A stretch of DNA of 13,044 nt from SIG710 sp045605745. GTDB lineage: Bacteria > Bacillota > Clostridia > Oscillospirales > CAG-272. Position numbers and translations under genes: made by a program. The stretch spans positions 1-13,044 of the forward strand of contig JAZUQN010000127.1 of assembly GCA_045605745.1 (NCBI GenBank). The letters run 5' to 3'. This document shows positions 1 to 5,646 of the stretch, in pieces. The notes beneath the pieces are model-generated. The model had not been told where the DNA came from. It saw only the letters and a program-made list of their open reading frames with translations, and did not search any database. Position 1 is the stretch's first letter; each line of letters starts with the position of its first letter.

Positions 1-212
1 GCAAGCATAACATGCAGTATAGAAAAGTTCTTTTTACCTTCTTTAACTTTTTCTCTACAAAACTTCTCAGTTTTATCAATGCAAAGCTGATCGGCAAAGA
101 AATTTTGTGCGTCAGAACGGCGCTTCATTATGTAAGGCATAACCTTTGAAATAACGCTCGCACTTCTAACGCGCCTTCCATCCTTGCGGTCTCCAAACCT
201 TCTTTTTCTCAT
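1..212 (-). CDS. E2/CAT-like acyltransferase, lipoyl-less (partial, N-terminal part)
   Basis: Only the first 70 codons lie in the window; the gene runs off the left edge. The start ATG (212-210) follows a clear ribosome binding site (AAGGAG) and a good promoter. The peptide begins MRKRRFGDRKDGRR, followed by a VMPYIMKRRSDAQNFF stretch and, near residue 65, FSILHVML. From memory this matches Clostridia proteins annotated as 2-oxo acid dehydrogenase subunit E2, which carry only the chloramphenicol-acetyltransferase-like catalytic domain. No lipoyl domain precedes it, because the start is at the domain edge. The HxxxD active site would lie outside the window, so catalytic status cannot be judged. 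Its substrate is unknown. It is divergent from rnhA. Confidence is limited by the short fragment. Confidence 0.62.
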   Translation of the reverse strand, partial: MRKRRFGDRKDGRRVRSASVISKVMPYIMKRRSDAQNFFADQLCIDKTEKFCREKVKEGKKNFSILHVML

Positions 213-245
213 AGATATCTCCTTAAAAGTATTCATATATTGTTA

Positions 246-274
246 ATTATATACCAAGTGTTTGAAAATTTCAA
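246..274 (-). promoter_or_regulatory. Sigma-A-type promoter of the E2-like gene
   Basis: Read on the minus strand, TTGAAA (274-269) and TATAAT (251-246) are separated by 17 bp. The -10 is perfect and the -35 has one mismatch. The start codon is about 34 bp downstream of the -10. Confidence 0.7.
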
Positions 275-333
275 GGGGTAAACAAAAAATATATAATTTT
301 ACCTTGAATTTTACATATTTGTGTTGCATTGTA

Positions 334-362
334 TTGATTTTTCAAAATTCAAGGTGTATAAT
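334..362 (+). promoter_or_regulatory. Sigma-A-type promoter of rnhA
   Basis: TTGATT (334-339) and TATAAT (357-362) are 17 bp apart. The -10 is perfect and the -35 has two mismatches. The rnhA start is 28 bp downstream, with AGGAG at 379-383 as ribosome binding site. The -35/-10 spacer contains one copy of an AAAATTCAAGGT motif that recurs inverted at 301-312. Confidence 0.65.
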
Positions 363-389
363 ATTGTTATTAAGTTGTAGGAGTATTAT

Positions 390-824
390 ATGAAATCGGT
401 TGAAATATACACAGACGGTGCTTGCAGAGGAAATCCCGGTAAGGGTGGATGGGGCGCAATCCTCGTTTATGGCGATAAGAAAAAGGAGCTTAGCGGCGGA
501 GAAAAGGAAACGACCAATAACCGCATGGAATTAACAGCGGCTATAGAAGCACTTTCAGCATTAAAAGAGCCCTGCAAGGTTACCCTGACATCGGATTCAC
601 AATACCTAATCAACGGAATTACCAAAGGCTGGGCTGAATCCTGGAGAAAGAACGGGTGGAAAAAATCTGATAAATCCCCTGCACTAAATCCGGATCTGTG
701 GCAAAAGCTGCTGGATCTTATGGAGATCCACAAGGTTGATTTTGTTTGGGTGAAAGGACACGCCGGACATCCTTATAACGAACGCTGTGATGAACTTGCA
801 ACACAATTTTCAGATAGTCTGTAA
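390..824 (+). CDS. rnhA: Ribonuclease HI
   Basis: This is a cytoplasmic endonuclease that cuts the RNA strand of RNA-DNA hybrids, such as Okazaki primers and R-loops, using two divalent metal ions. The 144-residue length is close to the classic bacterial RNase HI (about 155). The four carboxylates of the active site are visible: D9 in YTDGACRGNPG, E47 in NNRMEL, D69 in TSDSQY and D134 in the CDELA segment. H124 in the VKGHAGH loop is the usual catalytic histidine. A basic, Trp-rich handle (residues about 80-92, GWAESWRKNGWKK) matches the substrate-binding protrusion. There is no N-terminal hybrid-binding domain. The ATG has AGGAG six bases upstream. It is monocistronic: its own promoter lies on one side and a hairpin follows 4 bp after the stop. 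The protein looks intact and ordinary. Confidence 0.96.
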   Translation: MKSVEIYTDGACRGNPGKGGWGAILVYGDKKKELSGGEKETTNNRMELTAAIEALSALKEPCKVTLTSDSQYLINGITKGWAESWRKNGWKKSDKSPALNPDLWQKLLDLMEIHKVDFVWVKGHAGHPYNERCDELATQFSDSL

Positions 825-828
825 CAAA

Positions 829-858
829 AAGGAGCTGCCTTAATTTAGGCAGCTCCTT
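829..858. terminator. Bidirectional terminator between convergent genes
   Basis: A perfect 12-bp stem (829-840 with 847-858; AAGGAGCTGCCT) encloses a six-base loop. On the minus strand it is followed by TTTTTG, a good U-tract, ending the isomerase-like gene. On the plus strand the tail is TTAAATTATTT, weaker, ending rnhA. It sits in the 37-bp gap between the two stop codons. Confidence 0.85.
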
Positions 859-861
859 AAA

Positions 862-1647
862 TTATTTAAGACCAATAGATGTAAGATAATCGTAGCTTTT
901 TTTAAGGCAAGAAAAAGGATCCTCGCCATAACAATCATCCTGTTCAACAAAGATAAACTCTGTACCTGCTTTTCGGAGCTCTTCTACAATGGGTTCGAAT
1001 TTGATTATACCGCTGCCAACCGGAGCAAAACGCTTTTCAAATTTCTTTTCCGGAATTTTGAAACTAAAAACCAGATCTTTGAAATGTACACAAGGCAGTC
1101 TACCGGCAAGGCGTTTAATTTCTTCGACTGGGTCTTTATTGCCCGAGAGAGCCCAGTGTGTATCAAGAGTAAACCCAAGTTCATCCGAAGAAAAAGCATC
1201 AGCTAAATACTCCATGATATTTCTGCCGTTAACATCAGTATAATATTCAAAATGATGATTATGGTACATCATCAATGCACCCAATTTTTTAAATTTTTTA
1301 GCAACGGGAAGAGCCTTTTCTGCAAAATCAATAGCGTTTTGAGCCGTTGAGCCAACATCCCATGAAGGAAGACAGCCAACACCAATATATTTACAGCCGA
1401 ATTTCGAATGAAAATCAACAACTGCGGTAGGATCCTCGACCATTTTTCCAAAATTATAATGCGTAAGGTCACAGGTAAGTCCATTCTCCTTCAGCTTTTC
1501 CGCAAGCCAATCAGCTTCGTATTCGCAGGTGCCAGATACTTGAACCGAGGTATAACCAATATCTGCCACCTTTTTAAGAGTTTCCGAAAAATCATCTGTT
1601 GTTTTACAAAAATCACGAAGCGAAAACAATTGTGCTCCAATCCTCAT
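862..1647 (-). CDS. Sugar phosphate isomerase/epimerase-like TIM-barrel protein
   Basis: The 261-residue protein belongs to the xylose isomerase-like/AP endonuclease 2 superfamily, soluble metal-dependent TIM barrels that include inosose dehydratases, hydroxypyruvate isomerases and sugar epimerases. It opens with the MRIGAQLFSLRD strand typical of this group. The four expected metal ligands are visible in order: E134 (YHNHHFEY), D162 (TLDTHW), H188 (VHFKD) and E235 (FVEQDD). The C-terminal part ends at the usual barrel limit, so the protein seems complete. The ATG is preceded by GGAGG with six-base spacing and by a consensus promoter. It lies downstream of dpaB on the same strand without a clear terminator between them, so some read-through is possible. 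No sugar pathway genes lie nearby, so the substrate cannot be named. Family membership is secure; the reaction is not. Confidence 0.85.
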   Translation of the reverse strand: MRIGAQLFSLRDFCKTTDDFSETLKKVADIGYTSVQVSGTCEYEADWLAEKLKENGLTCDLTHYNFGKMVEDPTAVVDFHSKFGCKYIGVGCLPSWDVGSTAQNAIDFAEKALPVAKKFKKLGALMMYHNHHFEYYTDVNGRNIMEYLADAFSSDELGFTLDTHWALSGNKDPVEEIKRLAGRLPCVHFKDLVFSFKIPEKKFEKRFAPVGSGIIKFEPIVEELRKAGTEFIFVEQDDCYGEDPFSCLKKSYDYLTSIGLK

Positions 1648-1677
1648 TTTGAACCTCCATTTTCTTTTGCTGTGTCA

Positions 1678-1705
1678 ATTATACATTTTCAAAATTTTTT
1701 GTCAA
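1678..1705 (-). promoter_or_regulatory. Consensus sigma-A promoter of the isomerase-like gene
   Basis: On the minus strand a perfect TTGACA (1705-1700) and a perfect TATAAT (1683-1678) are 16 bp apart. Transcription should begin near 1671, about 24 bp before the start codon. This gives the isomerase-like gene a transcript independent of dpaA-dpaB. Confidence 0.8.
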
Positions 1706-1740
1706 TAAAAATTTATATTTATTTTTCTATTTACAATATA

Positions 1741-2301
1741 TCAAAGGAATATCTTTCTTATTTGCAATCCCATAAGAGCACTGTCAAGCGTGTGGGTAAG
1801 CAAGCTGAATTCTGCCACGAGTGAATGTGGCTTTTTCTGCGGATCATCCTGAAGCATTGGAACAAAATAGACGCATTTTCGTGTTAGCAGCGCTCCGATA
1901 TTCTTCAAGTTTGACGAGAGGGCGTCGTTTGAAGCCAATGCAATTATCAAAGGTCTGTCTGAACGCAAATGCGCCTTTGCAGCCATTGTAACCGCTGTAT
2001 CGGTAATACCGTTTGCTATTTTCGCCAATGTGTTGCCTGTGCACGGAGCTATAACAAGAGCATCCAAAGGATTTGCAGGCCCAAGCGGTTCGGCGTCGTG
2101 AATGGTGTGAATAATCTTCTTTCCGCATAGAGCTTCGATTTTTTTAGAAAAATCTTCGGCATTTTGAAAACGGGTATCGGTTGAATAAGCATTTTCACTC
2201 ATAATCGGTACTATATCAAGCCCCTTGTCAATAAGATTTGATAGAACAGAAAATGATTTTGAAAAAGTGCAGAATGAACCACAAAAAGCATATCCTATCA
2301 A
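1741..2301 (-). CDS. dpaB: Dipicolinate synthase subunit B (SpoVFB)
   Basis: With DpaA it converts the lysine-pathway intermediate from dihydrodipicolinate synthase into dipicolinic acid in the mother cell. The product is loaded into the spore core with calcium. The 186 residues resemble a flavoprotein fold, as expected for SpoVFB. Landmarks shared with Bacillus subtilis SpoVFB, from memory, are GYAFCGSFCTF at the N-terminus, STDTRF (40-45), EPLGPANPLDALVIAPCTGNT (71-91), MAAKAHLR, SNDAL and QDDPQKKP (151-158). The start is TTG (2301-2299) with a GGGGG ribosome binding site seven bases upstream. It overlaps the dpaA stop codon as TTGA, implying translational coupling. In Bacillus the pair sits with asd, dapG and dapA; here it follows comEC instead. 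I see no clear hairpin terminator downstream. Confidence 0.93.
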   Translation of the reverse strand: MIGYAFCGSFCTFSKSFSVLSNLIDKGLDIVPIMSENAYSTDTRFQNAEDFSKKIEALCGKKIIHTIHDAEPLGPANPLDALVIAPCTGNTLAKIANGITDTAVTMAAKAHLRSDRPLIIALASNDALSSNLKNIGALLTRKCVYFVPMLQDDPQKKPHSLVAEFSLLTHTLDSALMGLQIRKIFL

Positions 2302-3164
2302 AGCTGTTCCCCCTTTTCAATCAGAAACCTAAGTGAGCAAAAAACAGCGTTTGCTGCACTTTTTGGAGCATATTTACCGGGGATACCGGAGGCTAAAATA
2401 TATTTTTTACAGTGTTTTTTTAGAAATTCAGGTTCTCCACCATAAGGCTGGGAAGCAAGCTCAATAAATAATTTGTCTTTATAAATCTTCATAGATGAAC
2501 TATCAAAAATACGGCTTGGTACGGTATTGATTATTGCATCGTATTTTTTCGAAAGATCAAACAGGCCGTTCCTTGTAAAATCAATGCTGTCAACATCGTT
2601 TTTTCCACAGAAAGATGCCAGCAATCGATCATCCTCTCGTCTTGCAGCAACGGTAACAGCTGCGCCAAGGGCATTTAATTTTTGAGAAAGACACTTCCCT
2701 ATTCTGCCATAGCCGCAAACAAGAATATTGGAATCTGATATTGATATATCAAGCTCATTCATCAAAATTGAAACAGCTCCCTCAGCAGTGATATCTGCAT
2801 TTCGCCAAACATATTCATTATTGTCAAAATAATCAAAATATGTAACACCGCAGCTTTTGAAATAATCTTTTATCATTGGTGGAATTTTACCTGCTAAAAC
2901 ATTGCAGTCGCTCGGCAAGGCTTCTATCAGCTCTGACATTAAAAGCTCTTTATAAGAATTTAATTTATAGCCATCCTTTGTGAGAGGTAAAGGTAAGAAT
3001 ATAAGCTTACTGCCAAGAATTGCATCTTTTAGATTATCTTTTGTATCAAATGTTGGATCGATTCCATATTTTTCAACTTTGTAGCCGTATTTTTCTATTA
3101 AATTTGATAGATATACCTGTCTTTCATCTCCGCCGATTACAGCAATTGATCTACTATCTTTCAA
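2298..3164 (-). CDS. dpaA: Dipicolinate synthase subunit A (SpoVFA)
   Basis: This is the dehydrogenase-like subunit of dipicolinate synthase, acting in the mother cell late in sporulation. With this start it has 288 residues, close to Bacillus SpoVFA (about 297). SIAVIGGDERQ near the N-terminus matches the Bacillus IAVIGGDARQ segment. TAEGAV precedes a Rossmann motif, VCGYGRIGKCLSQKLNALG, with the GxGxxG glycines at about 151-156. The C-terminal LASQPYGG and ASGIPGKYAPKSAA segments match the family. An ATG exists seven codons upstream (3185), but it lacks a ribosome binding site. The TTG at 3164 has AGAAAGGAG eight bases upstream and places the conserved strand at the usual distance, so I prefer it. 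The stop overlaps the dpaB start. Both subunits therefore probably start with TTG. Confidence 0.92.
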   Translation of the reverse strand: MKDSRSIAVIGGDERQVYLSNLIEKYGYKVEKYGIDPTFDTKDNLKDAILGSKLIFLPLPLTKDGYKLNSYKELLMSELIEALPSDCNVLAGKIPPMIKDYFKSCGVTYFDYFDNNEYVWRNADITAEGAVSILMNELDISISDSNILVCGYGRIGKCLSQKLNALGAAVTVAARREDDRLLASFCGKNDVDSIDFTRNGLFDLSKKYDAIINTVPSRIFDSSSMKIYKDKLFIELASQPYGGEPEFLKKHCKKYILASGIPGKYAPKSAANAVFCSLRFLIEKGEQL

Positions 3165-3187
3165 AACAGCCACTCCTTTCTGCATTA

Positions 3188-3217
3188 TAAGGATATGTCT
3201 GTTTTTTGGGGGGCGTT
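3188..3217 (-). promoter_or_regulatory. Possible sigma-K/sigma-E-like promoter before dpaA
   Basis: On the minus strand AACG (3217-3214) and ACATATCCTT (-10 region, 3198-3189) are about 15 bp apart. The remembered sigma-K consensus is mACm, about 16 bp, gCATAnnnTA. The -10 match is partial (CATA kept, last TA only half matched), so this is suggestive only. A start near 3182 would exclude the ATG at 3185 and leave the TTG at 3164 as first start. The -35 overlaps the comEC stop codon. Confidence 0.3.
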
Positions 3218-5468
3218 ACTTTGATAAATTTGAAATCATAAATGTATTTTTCAATATCAAAGCATCCGTTTCACCGGCGATTGAAGCAAAAGAATATATC
3301 TCTTCATTAGCTAAAGAAACAAGCTTTGTGTTTTTATCTGCTGTTAATGTAAATTTCTTTTTACAAACGGGTCCGTGTGTTCCTGCAACTATGATTTCTC
3401 CGGTACTTCTTTGCGTGCCAAGCTCAAAATATGACGACCCAATATAACTCAGATTGGCTCTTCCCGTCAAATTAAACATAATGACCGGATGCGTTGATCT
3501 TTTTATATATCCCCTATCAGCATTCATCTGTATACCACTTAAAGGTGAAAAATCTGTACCCATATCATATGTGATAACATCAATTCCCTTTGCAGACATC
3601 TGAGCTTTGATTGTACTTGCAATAAAGGCCTCATCGTCATTTAATGTTGATGGTATATAGATATTTCTTATCATAAAGCGACTTGATGATTTTTCAAGCG
3701 AACTCATATGTCTTTTATGTAAATGAGTTAAAATCATCGCTTCAATCTCGCAGTTACCGATATCTGTTGTTTCGGTTGCGGCGTTATAAAGATTGCTGCT
3801 TGAACCATCGGATATGTCGATCAAGACATTCTTTCCGCCAAAAGAAATTGAAAAATACTCGTTTTCTTTATATCTAAAGTATTCGGTATATGTAAGCTTG
3901 CTGTTGACGGATAAAAGTTCCAGAATGATAAATATTATTGTAAATAACGCAACATATAAAGGTATAACAAATTTATGTTTGAGATTTATTACAAGAAGAA
4001 CCGCCAAAACAATGAAAAACGGAATAACTAAAAAAACAACAAAAGGATAGTTCAGCGACATATAAACATTTTCAAGATTTGAAAAATATGAGGAAACCTC
4101 GGTGACAACATAAGTAAGAGCCTCTATTGAAAAGGCGAAAACACCGGAGACAAAAGGAATTTCCGTAAGCAGTAGCAAAAACGGTGCAAGGGATAGAAGT
4201 ATTGACACAAAAGGAGATACTAATAATGTAACAATTGGACCAACAAGGGAAATTGCTTTAAAACTAAAGGCGGAAAAAGGCAATGTAAAAAGGATCGCCG
4301 CAAATGAAAATATCAGCCCTGAAACAATTGATTTTAAGGGTTTTAACCATTTTTTTGATAAAACCCTTCGGATTTTTAACCTTATGAATGTCTCGATTGG
4401 AATTGTAACAATTATTCCGAAAGTTGCAAGAACTGACATCCAAAAACCTATATCACTCACGGAAGCAGGAGAGAAAAGAATGATGAAAGAAGCAGCTATG
4501 CAAAGATTGGTAAACGAATCGCTCCTTGCCCTCAAAAAATATGCTGCAAATGTAGCCAGAACCATTATAGACGATCTTAGGACAGACAATCCAAAACCCG
4601 TAAGCGCAACATAAAAAACAATTGCTATAGAAACTAGGATAAACCTTACACCCTTCTTTGCCCTAAATGTCCTCAAAAACCTATCCAGCATATATGACAA
4701 AACTGATAGATGCATTCCGCTAAGTGCAAGAAGATGATAAGTTCCGGTTCTCTTAAAATCCCGTTTAACATCATTAGCGATGTCGTCTCTATTGCCAAGA
4801 AAAATGGCATTGATAAGACCGGAGGCATCATCATTTAAAGCTCTATCAAACCTATCGCATAGCTTGTTATTCAAATTTATAAAAAAGAGTTCAAAAGATT
4901 TTGTTTTGCCGATAGCACTTGTGTTCCAGCCATCTTCTGTTGCAACAAAATAGAACCCTTGAGAATTATAATAATGCTTTTCGTCAAAAGAACCATCGTT
5001 TTCAAAATCCGACAAAACAACACGCGCTCTGATTTTTTCGCCAACAACAGCATCTAAAGCTCTATCCGCAACAAAATGCATTTTAAAATTCACATTTTTT
5101 TCACCTATCTTGTGAGTTCTTATATCAAAAGATGTTAGATAATTACTATAATATGAGCAATTAAGAATAGTGGCTTCTATCTCTGTTGGGACTTCACTCG
5201 TAAATCTCTCAATTTTTGCATTGATATTTTCAGAAAAAAGAGTAAAATATAAAAGACCGAATACTGCAAATACTATAGGAAGAACAAAATTGTTAAAGAA
5301 ATTAAAACTCTTTTTAACAATGGAGATAATCAAGAAAGATATCAGTGAAAACGCAAGAATTGCAATAAAAACTTTTTTGACGATCATAGGTGCAAATGTC
5401 CCCATTAAAGCACCGCATATTAACAAAAAGCACAAAAACGCTAAATGTTTCTTATAAAACAAACGCAT
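3216..5468 (-). CDS. comEC: ComEC/Rec2 family DNA-uptake channel protein
   Basis: ComEC forms the inner-membrane channel that passes single-stranded DNA into the cytoplasm during transformation. The 750-residue product has the family layout: two or three N-terminal membrane helices (about 1-65), a soluble region (about 70-190), the Competence domain with FLGNRDD and FKRTGTYHLLALSGMHLSVL near 230-255, a run of membrane helices to about 500, and a C-terminal metallo-beta-lactamase-like region. That last region is degenerate. The expected HxHxDH motif reads HLHKRH (582-587), and no DVGQGD-like segment is seen ahead of it. The start is ATG 5468 with GAGG five bases upstream. A GTG at 5504 extends the frame, but it sits at the edge of the -10 box. 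dpaA follows after about 50 bp, so the two may share a transcript. Confidence 0.9.
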   Translation of the reverse strand: MRLFYKKHLAFLCFLLICGALMGTFAPMIVKKVFIAILAFSLISFLIISIVKKSFNFFNNFVLPIVFAVFGLLYFTLFSENINAKIERFTSEVPTEIEATILNCSYYSNYLTSFDIRTHKIGEKNVNFKMHFVADRALDAVVGEKIRARVVLSDFENDGSFDEKHYYNSQGFYFVATEDGWNTSAIGKTKSFELFFINLNNKLCDRFDRALNDDASGLINAIFLGNRDDIANDVKRDFKRTGTYHLLALSGMHLSVLSYMLDRFLRTFRAKKGVRFILVSIAIVFYVALTGFGLSVLRSSIMVLATFAAYFLRARSDSFTNLCIAASFIILFSPASVSDIGFWMSVLATFGIIVTIPIETFIRLKIRRVLSKKWLKPLKSIVSGLIFSFAAILFTLPFSAFSFKAISLVGPIVTLLVSPFVSILLSLAPFLLLLTEIPFVSGVFAFSIEALTYVVTEVSSYFSNLENVYMSLNYPFVVFLVIPFFIVLAVLLVINLKHKFVIPLYVALFTIIFIILELLSVNSKLTYTEYFRYKENEYFSISFGGKNVLIDISDGSSSNLYNAATETTDIGNCEIEAMILTHLHKRHMSSLEKSSSRFMIRNIYIPSTLNDDEAFIASTIKAQMSAKGIDVITYDMGTDFSPLSGIQMNADRGYIKRSTHPVIMFNLTGRANLSYIGSSYFELGTQRSTGEIIVAGTHGPVCKKKFTLTADKNTKLVSLANEEIYSFASIAGETDALILKNTFMISNLSK

Positions 5469-5495
5469 AACTACCTCAAAAGGATATTTTTTATA

Positions 5496-5524
5496 ATTAT
5501 ACACTTTTTTGCATAGTTCGTCAA
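5496..5524 (-). promoter_or_regulatory. Sigma-A promoter of comEC
   Basis: On the minus strand TTGACG (5524-5519) and a perfect TATAAT (5501-5496) are 17 bp apart. The -35 has one mismatch. Transcription from about 5488 would start downstream of the GTG at 5504, which fixes the comEC start at ATG 5468. Confidence 0.8.
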
Positions 5525-5566
5525 TCTTTGCTTGTAATAATTTGCAATATTATTACCTCTTGGGTA

Positions 5567-5595
5567 TTGACATATATGCTACTTTGTGGTACAAT
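5567..5595 (+). promoter_or_regulatory. Sigma-A promoter of the ligase-ACP pair
   Basis: A perfect TTGACA (5567-5572) and TACAAT (5590-5595, one mismatch) are 17 bp apart, with the ligase start 51 bp downstream of the -10. An AT-rich inverted repeat lies 11 bp upstream of the -35 (5535-5555). Confidence 0.8.
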
Positions 5596-5646
5596 ATAGC
5601 AGTCTTGGTTATTTCTAAATAAATCTTATAACGGAGTCAAATTAAA

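Noticed and set aside
241..362. Repeats in the first spacer as a possible CRISPR array
   Set aside because: The copies are short, in mixed orientation, unevenly spaced and overlap promoters; no cas genes are near.
1408..1824. 138-codon plus-strand open frame across the isomerase start and the dpaB end
   Set aside because: It is antisense to two supported genes and crosses their AT-rich spacer; the peptide has no family features.
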